Part shown: one piece after another, positions 1-5,726 of the stretch
Layout: the number at the start of each line of letters is the position of its first letter
Numbering within the stretch: the stretch's first letter is position 1
Origin: Candidatus Binatus soli
GTDB taxonomy: Bacteria; Desulfobacterota; Binatia; Binatales; Binataceae
Assembly: GCA_002479255.1 (NCBI GenBank)
Contig: DLMJ01000023.1
Coordinates: forward strand, 1-7,891
Reading direction: 5' to 3'
Length of the DNA stretch: 7,891 bases
Position numbers and translations under genes: made by a program
The notes under the pieces: generated by a model
Databases searched by the model: none
Told to the model about the DNA's origin: nothing
Seen by the model: only the letters and a program-made list of their open reading frames with translations

Positions 1-282
1 GCTGAGTTTTCGGGGTGCAGGCCAAAAACAACAGGGATAAATATTTTCTTTGTAAGCACACAAGGGCCTCTCTACTGCGGCTCCCACGGCTGCAGTTTAG
101 ATGTTTACGTGGATCACGGCACAGGGTTTAGAAAAGCTCTGACTGTCGTTGCCGATGATCCCGTACATATTTCAAGAGCCGATGGGCAAATATCATTGTT
201 CTTCGGGACCGACAACAACGGGAAAATACCGCTGGAATGGATACTGAAGGGTGACTCATTCGAAGCGAATCGACGGCGCTGA
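1..282 (+). CDS. C-terminal part of an exported-looking hypothetical protein (partial, cut by left edge)
   Basis: Frame 1 is open from the first base to a TGA at 280-282, giving 93 codons with no start because the gene begins outside the window. The visible protein has a CGSHGC motif (residues 26-31) followed by an alternating hydrophobic segment (SLDVYVDHGTGFRKAL), then a segment reading ISLFFGTDNNGKIPLEW. From memory, a Cys-Gly-x-x-Gly-Cys turn followed by a short beta strand recurs near the C-terminus of small periplasmic proteins of unknown function, where the two cysteines could form a disulfide. That link is inference. Base composition is clearly more AT-rich than the neighbouring genes (for example the run at 35-55), which may mean a different origin. 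It converges on the kelch gene with an 85-base gap. No function can be assigned; a chance open frame is possible but less likely. Confidence 0.55.
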   Translation, partial: AEFSGCRPKTTGINIFFVSTQGPLYCGSHGCSLDVYVDHGTGFRKALTVVADDPVHISRADGQISLFFGTDNNGKIPLEWILKGDSFEANRRR

Positions 283-367
283 GATTTTCTCGGCCAGTGT
301 TATATATTCAAATAACTGATGCGCCCTTAATTCAAAAGTCCAAGTGAGGCTGTCTCTATCGCTCCTT
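283..367. other. Convergent intergenic gap, no clear terminator
   Basis: This 85-base AT-rich gap lies between two convergent genes. The only dyad I see is GTTAT/ATAAC around 299-316, a five-pair A/T-rich stem too weak to be called a terminator. Confidence 0.4.
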
Positions 368-2569
368 TCACGGGGTGTAAACCTCGGCGGTCTCGAGCGC
401 CACGTCTCCGAGCGTCGCGTTTTCGATGAGCCCACCCGGAATCAATACTTTTCCCGAGTCCAGCAACGTTGCGGTAAAGTAGTCGCGCTGCGAGAGCATC
501 GCTACTCCGGCTTGGAACTGACCGGTTGAAGGATCGTAAAAGTCCACTGTGGCCGTCGTTGTGTCCTGTGGCCCGAAGGAGGTTTGTACCTGGATAGCAC
601 CGCCCGCGATCATTACGCGGCCATTGGGCAGGTTGACTGCGGAATGATAAACCCTCTCGTTGCTCATCACGCCCACGGTTGGAGTGAACGTGCCGGTCTT
701 GGGGTTGAATAACTCGGCGGTGGCGAGCGATAAGAAACCCGCATCGAGGCCGCCGGCAATTAAAACTCGGCCGTCGCCAAGCAGATTTGCGGTTGCGCTC
801 TCACGCGGCGAGGTCATCGTATTCGGCACTGCGGTGAACATTGCGGTTTTCGGATCGTAGATTTCTGCGGTATCGAGGACGCCCGAAGTCCCGGCTCCAC
901 CGGCGAGCAACACTTGGCCGTTGGCGAGCAGGGTGGCGGTGTGGCTTATGCGGGGCGAGGTCATCGTCCCGGTCGCAGCGAAGGTTCCCGTCTTGGGATT
1001 GTAGAGCTCCGCCGTGTCGAGCGCGTTGCCGCTCGTGTCGAGTCCGCCCGCGATCAGGACTGTACCATCGCGAAGCAGAGTGACGGTCGGCCCGAATTGC
1101 GAGGCGATCATTGGGCCGGAGGTGGGCGAAAAGCTCATCGTTTTCGGATCGAAGAGATCCGCGTTAACGCCGCTACTGCCATCTACGATCAGCACATCAC
1201 CGTCCTTCAGGGTAACCCCGTTGCACGGAGCGCACAGCACGGCAAGATTGTTGGCGGTGGGGATAAAATGGCCGGTCTTCGGATCGAACACCTCGGCAGT
1301 GCCAAGCGCCGCAGTCTCGTTGAAGCCGCCAGCGATCAAGACGCGGCCGTCAGACAGCAGCGCCGAGGCATATGCCCCCCTGAGAGCGTTGAGGCCGCCG
1401 GTCACGGTGAACGTCCCGGTTGTGGGGTTGTAGATTTCACCGCTCGGCTCGTAATTTTCGCCGGTGCCTCCTTGATCGTCGTTTCCGCCAAGAATAAGAG
1501 GAGAGCCGTCGGGCAGTACGACGGCGGCGGCCGACATGCGCGCAATGTGAAGCGCACCGGTCGGCGAGAAAGTGTTGGTGGAGGCATCGAACAGGTCGAA
1601 ACCGGCATCCGGCACCTGGCTTGGAAAAGAATTGCTTCCCGCGCCGACGATCGCATTTCCACCCGGCAACGGCGCGGCGGACGGATCCCATCTGCCGGTG
1701 CTCATGTTGTTGGCAGTGAAACTGAAGGTCGAGCTGCTTGGATCGTACAGTTCCGCGCTGTCAAGGGAGCTGGAAACACCCGTGCCACCCGCCAGAAGCA
1801 CGCGGCCGTCAGCCAACAGAACCGCCGCAAAGTCGTCTCTGGCCGAGTTGAGCGGCCCCGCGGTGGCGCTGAAGGTCTCTGACGCCGGATCGTAAAGCTC
1901 GGCGCTTGCCAGCACCGCTGTACCGTTGAGCCCGCCGGCCACCAAAACCTTGCCATCGGCAAGCAGGACCGCAGCGTGAAACGCGTGCGGGGCGATCATA
2001 TCGCCCTTGGTGTAGGAGAAGGCGCCCGAGGCGGGATCGTAAATCTCGGCGGTGTCGGTTGTCTGTCCGCTGCTAGCGTCTCCGCCCGCGATCAGCACGG
2101 TTCCATCCTGAAGGGTGGTCGCGGTGCATCCATAGCGGGCGTCATTCATGGCGCCTTTGGTGGGCGCGAAGCCGTTGCTCGCGGGATCATAAATCTCAGC
2201 CTGCAATAGAGCATTGCCGCTGCTGTCGATTCCGCCCACCTCCAACGCCGTGCCGTCGTTGAGCGCCGCCAGGCAGAGGTTCCGCGCCGCGATCGGCAGT
2301 TGATTCGCGACCAGCGTAAAGCTGTCGGTCTTGGGGTGATATACCTCGCCGGAAGCGAGGTCTTCGGCCGCCAGGGATCCGAATCCTCCCACTTCCAGCA
2401 CGTCCCCGGATTTGAGCGTAACAGCCGGGGCGATACGTCCTGTCTTCATCAGACCAGGCACCTGAACCGTCGCGTTGCGCGCCGGCGTTGGCGGGGCGCC
2501 ACTCGAGCTGCCGCCGCACGACGCGCACAAGAGCGTGAGCATCACGAAAAACAGGATGCGAGCCTTCAT
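368..2569 (-). CDS. Kelch-repeat outer-surface or periplasmic lipoprotein, 14 blades
   Basis: The 733-residue protein starts with a lipoprotein signal (MKARILFFVMLTLLCAS, then C18 and a GGSSSG linker), so it is probably lipid-anchored in the envelope. The -3 lipobox residue is Cys instead of the usual Leu/Val/Ile. From about residue 37 to the end it consists of kelch-type repeats of about 50 residues with the core DG-x-VL-x-AGG, then AE(L/I)YDP, then (T/S)-F, then M-x-x-x-R. I count 14, starting near residues 48, 98, 148, 198, 248, 298, 348, 401, 449, 494, 544, 593, 643 and 699. The last repeat ends at AEVYTP and lacks its final strand, while the N-terminus supplies an extra one (LMKTGRIAP, 40-48). 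Blades 6 and 9 are degenerate, with GAG and VDG in place of AGG. Such propellers usually bind proteins or glycans; the motifs I see do not identify an enzyme. The likely ribosome binding site is AAAGGGAG, only three bases before the ATG. It looks monocistronic. Confidence 0.9.
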   Translation of the reverse strand: MKARILFFVMLTLLCASCGGSSSGAPPTPARNATVQVPGLMKTGRIAPAVTLKSGDVLEVGGFGSLAAEDLASGEVYHPKTDSFTLVANQLPIAARNLCLAALNDGTALEVGGIDSSGNALLQAEIYDPASNGFAPTKGAMNDARYGCTATTLQDGTVLIAGGDASSGQTTDTAEIYDPASGAFSYTKGDMIAPHAFHAAVLLADGKVLVAGGLNGTAVLASAELYDPASETFSATAGPLNSARDDFAAVLLADGRVLLAGGTGVSSSLDSAELYDPSSSTFSFTANNMSTGRWDPSAAPLPGGNAIVGAGSNSFPSQVPDAGFDLFDASTNTFSPTGALHIARMSAAAVVLPDGSPLILGGNDDQGGTGENYEPSGEIYNPTTGTFTVTGGLNALRGAYASALLSDGRVLIAGGFNETAALGTAEVFDPKTGHFIPTANNLAVLCAPCNGVTLKDGDVLIVDGSSGVNADLFDPKTMSFSPTSGPMIASQFGPTVTLLRDGTVLIAGGLDTSGNALDTAELYNPKTGTFAATGTMTSPRISHTATLLANGQVLLAGGAGTSGVLDTAEIYDPKTAMFTAVPNTMTSPRESATANLLGDGRVLIAGGLDAGFLSLATAELFNPKTGTFTPTVGVMSNERVYHSAVNLPNGRVMIAGGAIQVQTSFGPQDTTTATVDFYDPSTGQFQAGVAMLSQRDYFTATLLDSGKVLIPGGLIENATLGDVALETAEVYTP

Positions 2570-2572
2570 CTT

Positions 2573-2580
2573 CTCCCTTT
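2573..2580 (-). promoter_or_regulatory. Ribosome binding site of the kelch lipoprotein, short spacing
   Basis: Read on the minus strand the sequence is AAAGGGAG, three bases before the ATG at 2569. The purine-rich match is good but the spacing is shorter than the usual 5-9 bases. No other in-frame start would keep the signal peptide intact. Confidence 0.5.
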
Positions 2581-2712
2581 AACCGGAATTTCCTTTTGAA
2601 TCCTGATTCGGACTAGCACTGGCCCCAAGCGGTTTGCAAACGCGAGGTTCGATCTCGGGGTTGAGTCTAGGAACCCTCCTGAAGGCCTCAAGTTTTGCCT
2701 TTCGCGCTCGCC

Positions 2713-2738
2713 AAAACGCTCCATTGGAGCCTTGTTTT
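2713..2738 (-). terminator. Terminator-like hairpin downstream of the tentative small secreted gene
   Basis: A perfect GCTCC-ATT-GGAGC hairpin (2718-2730) is flanked by AAAAC (2713-2717) and GTTTT (2734-2738), which can extend the stem past a three-base bulge. On the minus strand the stem is followed by GTTTT, and on the plus strand by CTTGTTTT. It could therefore stop transcription in either direction. It sits about 120 bases past the stop of the minus-strand frame ending at 2859 and upstream of the kelch gene. The stem is short, so the call is tentative. Confidence 0.3.
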
Positions 2739-2858
2739 CAGGGGCTTTAATCATTCCTCAAAGCTCTCGGTTGATAATATTCCGCGTAAGCAACATCCGT
2801 GAGTTTCTCATACCCGTAGCGATCCGGCGCTTGGGATCGACTGCCAAACGACTGCCAA

Positions 2859-3149
2859 TCACGACCGAACAGGACCGATCACCACGTCGGCGCGAGGAAA
2901 CAACTTCGGACAGGCCCATCGCACGAGTGCAAGTGTCTCGATGTATTCTCCGTTCGTAATCGTGCAGCAGGTAGCATCGCGCCACTTGGTTAATTTCGTC
3001 TGCTGCGCCCAGGCGCTCGAAAAGAAATTCCCCGAGAAAAAAATCAGAGCTATCGACACGCAAAGGGGGGCGCGCCACGATGCCCGGCAACCCTCCTTTT
3101 TGGGGTCCCGGCCTCGCGTGCGGCCGAAAAGCATGCTTTCAAATTCCAT
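2859..3149 (-). CDS. Tentative small secreted protein with signal peptide
   Basis: From the ATG at 3149 this frame gives 96 residues. The first 28 are polar and basic; residues 29-48 (LCVSIALIFFSGNFFSSAWA) form a textbook hydrophobic core ending in AWA before QQ, a good signal-peptidase I site. The mature part is only about 48 residues and includes a CC pair (61-62) and another Cys at 80. I do not recognise a family. The start is uncertain: ATGs lie at 3161, 3149 and 3134, and none has a clear ribosome binding site. A strong AAGGAGG on this strand falls inside the frame, upstream of the hydrophobic segment, but no good start follows it in this frame. The signal peptide is the main reason to list it. 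The codons after it are unremarkable, so it could also be a chance frame or a decayed gene. Confidence 0.33.
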   Translation of the reverse strand: MEFESMLFGRTRGRDPKKEGCRASWRAPLCVSIALIFFSGNFFSSAWAQQTKLTKWRDATCCTITNGEYIETLALVRWACPKLFPRADVVIGPVRS

Positions 3150-3250
3150 CGGCCCGCCCATCACGTAGGCGCGCAGTTGGAACACACCCAGGCGCGCCCA
3201 CCGGAATCGAGGCATCACGAGCGCCAGCCATCCGCCCGCGTGGTCGAGAC

Positions 3251-3694
3251 TCACGGCTGCTCCATGCAATAACGGTAGAACTGACGCTCCCGCGTGTCGG
3301 AGTCGTCCCGGTCGGCCTGACACTCACGGTCACAGTCGCGCACTTCGCGGTCATTCTCATGCGTGGTTTCGCACAGGTCTTCGCACGACCGCTCGCTGCC
3401 GCCGGCTCGCCGCAGCCCATCGTCGCGTTGGTCCCCGCAGAAGTCCCCCTCTGTGTTGGCTATCTCCTGCTGGGTAATGCGCGTCTCCGTGCATAGATAG
3501 TCACCCTCGGCGCAAGGGAAGGTCGCGGCCGATGTGGGTCCGCGATATGGCGAGTAGGCGTCGAAGCAGCCCCCGCAGATCAGCGCCAACAAAGTTATCG
3601 CGAGGACGACAACCGGCGCGCGAAATCTTTGGACGTAGCGCACTTTTCGTCGCCGGCCGTGAGTCCGATCTGTACGGAATCCCGAACGCAGCAT
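3251..3694 (-). CDS. Cysteine-rich twin-CX3C lipoprotein of unknown function
   Basis: From the ATG at 3694 this gives 147 residues. A basic N-region (RRRKVRYVQRFR) precedes a hydrophobic stretch (VVVLAITLLALICGG) ending at C43, the probable lipidated cysteine. As in the kelch lipoprotein, the -3 residue is Cys. A GTG at 3643 would give a more normal signal length, with 25 residues before the Cys. Neither start has a visible ribosome binding site. The mature part has eight further cysteines (61, 68, 86, 104, 108, 121, 125, 143). Four of them form two CX3C motifs 12 residues apart (CEDLC and CDREC) within a very charged Glu/Asp/Arg-rich segment. Such spacing suggests a disulfide-clamped helical hairpin (inference). 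The stop is at 3251 and no partner gene is close on this strand. I do not recognise a named family. Confidence 0.62.
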   Translation of the reverse strand: MLRSGFRTDRTHGRRRKVRYVQRFRAPVVVLAITLLALICGGCFDAYSPYRGPTSAATFPCAEGDYLCTETRITQQEIANTEGDFCGDQRDDGLRRAGGSERSCEDLCETTHENDREVRDCDRECQADRDDSDTRERQFYRYCMEQP

Positions 3695-3706
3695 CAAGGG
3701 CGTTAT

Positions 3707-3725
3707 CTGTCATAGACAGGTGACA
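3707..3725. promoter_or_regulatory. Candidate operator dyad in the divergent intergenic gap
   Basis: Only 44 bases separate the ATG of the cysteine-rich lipoprotein from the ATG of the oxidoreductase. Here two dyads overlap: CTGTC-ATA-GACAG (3707-3719) and TGTCA-N8-TGACA (3708-3725). Overlapping inverted repeats in a divergent gap are typical of repressor sites, but they are short and could arise by chance. If the lipoprotein starts at the 3643 GTG, the gap is about 95 bases and leaves more room for promoters. Confidence 0.25.
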
Positions 3726-3738
3726 CACGATTTGAGAT

Positions 3739-4857
3739 ATGTGCAGTATGACGCCGCTCGAACGCGTACACGTTGGTCTGATTGGTTGCGGGCGGATCGC
3801 CAGCCTGCAGGTCCTGGGCTATCGCGATCACTCGCGCGCGGAGCTGACAGCAATCTGTGACAACGACGAAGCGCTGCTAGCTCAGCGACAGCAGGAGTGG
3901 CAACCAAAGAAGACCTATCGCGACTATCACCAGCTTCTCGCCGACTCCGACGTGAACGCCGTGGAGATCCTGATACCACACCACTTGCATCGGGAGGTCG
4001 CCATCGCCGCGTTGCAGGCAGGCAAGCATGTGTCGTTGCAGAAGCCGCCGGCGTTGACGCTGCGCGAACTCGACGACGTGAATGAAGCGGCCAAAGGTGC
4101 GGGACGCCGGCTGCGTGTCTTCGAGAACTTCATGTACTATCCGCCGCACGTCAAGGCGCGCGCGCTGGTCCAGGAAGGCGCAATCGGTGAGCCCATCTCG
4201 GTGCGTATCAAGACGGCGGCCGGACGTTTCGATGACGGCTGGCGGGTGCCGGCCACGTCGCTGGCGTGGCGCATGAATCCGGAAACCTGCGGTGGTGGCC
4301 CAACCTGCTTCGACCACGGCTACCATTGCTACAACATGGCGCGCTTCTTCGTCGCCGAGCCGGTCGAACGCGTGCACGCGTGGATTCACGTCAACCGGTT
4401 TGGGCCGGACGCTTTCTACGACGGGCCCGCTTTGATCAGTTGGAAGTACGCCGGCGTACCCAAGTTCGGCAGCTGGGAAGTCATCGCGTCGGTGGGCATG
4501 CGCGTACGCTCGAAGTACTACGCCAGTGACGACCGCATCGAAATCCACGGGACCGAGGGCATCATCTGGATCAACCGCTGTACCGGTTCTCTTCTCGACG
4601 AGCCTGCGCTGGTCCTGTATCGGGACGGCCAGACGCGCGCCTGGCACGACATTCCAAACGACTGGTCGGAAAGTTTTCGCCTCGGCGTGCACGATTTCAT
4701 CGACGCGTTGATTGAAGGCCGCCAACCCCCACAGGATGCCGACGATGCAGCGGCAACGCTCGGCTTCGCCATCGCCGCCCACGTCTCGGCCTGCGAGCAC
4801 CGCGAAGTGTGTCTCGACGAGATCGGGCCGGACACCAGAGCACGACTCCCGATCTGA
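3739..4857 (+). CDS. Gfo/Idh/MocA-family NAD(P)-dependent oxidoreductase
   Basis: This 372-residue protein has the normal length and layout of the family. An N-terminal Rossmann domain (about 9-125) carries the GLIGCGRIA dinucleotide-binding loop (13-21). A C-terminal alpha/beta dimerisation domain follows. The usual EKP loop with its catalytic lysine reads QKP (101-103), so Lys102 is kept and the Glu is replaced. The active-site Asp/His pair is seen as FDHGYH (191-196) after a GGG segment. The family oxidises or reduces sugars, inositols or related hydroxy compounds with NAD(H) or NADP(H) in the cytoplasm; the substrate cannot be told from sequence. Three cysteines (184, 190, 197) cluster around the active-site motif, which is uncommon in my recollection. 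The start could be 3739 or the ATG at 3748; neither has a strong ribosome binding site. A 179-base gap separates it from the next gene, so co-transcription is possible but not shown. Confidence 0.9.
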   Translation: MCSMTPLERVHVGLIGCGRIASLQVLGYRDHSRAELTAICDNDEALLAQRQQEWQPKKTYRDYHQLLADSDVNAVEILIPHHLHREVAIAALQAGKHVSLQKPPALTLRELDDVNEAAKGAGRRLRVFENFMYYPPHVKARALVQEGAIGEPISVRIKTAAGRFDDGWRVPATSLAWRMNPETCGGGPTCFDHGYHCYNMARFFVAEPVERVHAWIHVNRFGPDAFYDGPALISWKYAGVPKFGSWEVIASVGMRVRSKYYASDDRIEIHGTEGIIWINRCTGSLLDEPALVLYRDGQTRAWHDIPNDWSESFRLGVHDFIDALIEGRQPPQDADDAAATLGFAIAAHVSACEHREVCLDEIGPDTRARLPI

Positions 4858-5036
4858 CTTGGCTGTCCGTCCCGAGAACTCGTGCTGGCGCCTTTTTCGC
4901 GGGACGATATCCGCCGGCCGTTTCGGGCTTTACAAGGGCCGTGCGGCCATCGCTGGGTCCCTTGACCGGCGGGCGGCCATGTTTCACAATTCACGCCGCC
5001 GATAACCGATCAGATCTTCTCAGCAGGGGAACCATA
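4858..5036. other. Intergenic region before the SRPBCC gene
   Basis: These 179 bases are GC-rich and contain several dyads: CGTCCCG/CGGGACG (4868-4874 and 4900-4906, 25-base loop) and GGCC-GTGC-GGCC in the later part. None is followed by a T-run, so I do not call a terminator. A promoter for the next gene may be here but I cannot place it. Confidence 0.4.
5025..5030 (+). promoter_or_regulatory. Strong ribosome binding site that fixes the SRPBCC start
   Basis: AGGGGA lies six bases before the ATG at 5037. The frame is open upstream to 4809, but this site and the signal peptide that begins directly after the ATG argue for 5037 as the true start. Confidence 0.75.
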
Positions 5037-5633
5037 ATGTCTTCGAGGTTCGCGTGTTCGTTGACGATTTTGATGCTTGGTCTGACGCTCTTGACGTTTC
5101 CGGGAGATCGAGCGCACGCGGATACCATCGAACCGAACTTCGAGGGTCTGAAGAACTCGATGGACAAGGACGGCAACCTCCGCCTCGAATTGGCCGCGAG
5201 CCTGAACGCACCTGTAGCGAAAGTCTACGAGGCACTGACAAATCCCGACAAGCTCAGCAAGTACTCTGCAGACATCACGAGCGTCAAGGTCCTGTCGAAC
5301 AGCGCCACGGGCAAAGTGGTCGAGTACCATGGAGCGACCGATCTCAACCCGAACAAGAAACCGTTCGTGGTTAAATTCATGTTCGACCCAGCCAAGCACA
5401 CCATCACGGCCCAGAGCGCCGCCAACGCGGCGATCAAGTTCCGGGCGGATTACGTTTTGAGCCCTTCAAAGGATGGCAAATCGACGGAAATTCGCTACGT
5501 CAGCGTGGCGGCCGACCCGAGCAAGGCGTTGGGGATACAGGTGCCCGAGTTCATCCGCCGGGGCGCCGGCATCCAGAACTTCATGAGAACGCTGACAAAC
5601 GCCGGAAAATACATCCAGAACGGCGGGAAGTAA
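5037..5633 (+). CDS. Periplasmic SRPBCC (START/Bet v 1-like) fold protein
   Basis: The protein has 198 residues. It begins with a Sec signal peptide (SSRF, then a Leu-rich core at 9-21) with a likely cleavage after AHA (26-28), giving a periplasmic or secreted protein of about 170 residues. The mature part matches the SRPBCC pattern. A first strand, LRLELAASLNAPVAKVYEAL (48-67), leads into the helix and the NPDKLSKYS turn (69-77). Strands around 81-101, 109-117, 122-126 and 132-141 follow, then a long C-terminal helix (about 168-195). The fold makes a deep hydrophobic cavity and usually binds lipids, polyketides or other apolar ligands; most members are cytoplasmic, so the exported form is of some interest. 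No catalytic residue can be named. It ends 93 bases before the tRNA fragment and, if that fragment is an integration scar, would be the last gene of the inserted DNA. Confidence 0.85.
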   Translation: MSSRFACSLTILMLGLTLLTFPGDRAHADTIEPNFEGLKNSMDKDGNLRLELAASLNAPVAKVYEALTNPDKLSKYSADITSVKVLSNSATGKVVEYHGATDLNPNKKPFVVKFMFDPAKHTITAQSAANAAIKFRADYVLSPSKDGKSTEIRYVSVAADPSKALGIQVPEFIRRGAGIQNFMRTLTNAGKYIQNGGK

Positions 5634-5726
5634 CTGCCCAGCGCTGCCCGTCCCTCGATTCGAACGAAACCCCCATTTCTCGCAGATGCTGTTGTATCGT
5701 GATCGATGGTGATGGCCCCTGGACTC
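5634..5726. other. Intergenic stretch between the SRPBCC gene and the tRNA fragment
   Basis: A search here for the missing 5' half of the tRNA found neither a GCCACCC acceptor strand nor a D-arm consensus. No clear terminator is seen. Confidence 0.5.

Larger units (their letters stand above)
2570..3250. other. Sparse region between two lipoprotein genes
   Basis: No strongly supported gene lies in these 681 bases. They contain a terminator-like hairpin near 2713-2738 and one tentative small secreted protein at 2859-3149, both listed separately. Upstream of the kelch gene on the minus strand there is a weak promoter-like pair, TTGAGG and TAGACT with a 16-base gap, about 110 bases before its start codon. 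It is not strong enough for its own entry. The 101 bases at 3150-3250 show nothing I can identify. Confidence 0.5.

Noticed and set aside
344..529. Small plus-strand frame at the end of the kelch gene
   Set aside because: It lies antisense within the C-terminal kelch blade and has no ribosome binding site or family resemblance.
914..1882. Long open frame (322 codons) on the plus strand opposite the kelch gene
   Set aside because: It mirrors the repeats of the minus-strand kelch gene, lacks recognisable domains and reads as low-complexity Arg/Gly-rich protein. It is a by-product of GC-rich repeated codons.
368..2569. DNA-level tandem repeat or CRISPR-like array
   Set aside because: The periodicity of about 150 bases is the kelch protein repeat. 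Units diverge in sequence and encode one continuous protein.
2758..3090. Minus-strand frame of 110 codons overlapping the tentative secreted protein
   Set aside because: It starts with TTG one base after the AAGGAGG, the product is Arg-rich with no signal or domain, and the other frame has the signal peptide.
3877..4800. Long open frame (307 codons) on the minus strand opposite the oxidoreductase
   Set aside because: The sense strand has full family motifs over the same bases, and the antisense product has no recognisable domain.
4868..4906. Seven-pair dyad CGTCCCG/CGGGACG as terminator of the oxidoreductase
   Set aside because: The loop is 25 bases and the only T-run is inside the loop rather than after the stem.
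4809..5036. N-terminal extension of the SRPBCC gene back to 4809
   Set aside because: A strong ribosome binding site directly precedes the ATG at 5037, and a normal signal peptide starts there. The extension would bury it and overlap the oxidoreductase gene.
5654..5690. T-loop-like ATTCGAA (5658-5664) that reads TTCGAAT on the minus strand, hinting at a second tRNA
   Set aside because: The flanking stem would need two G-T pairs, and no matching acceptor strand, CCA or anticodon arm is found.
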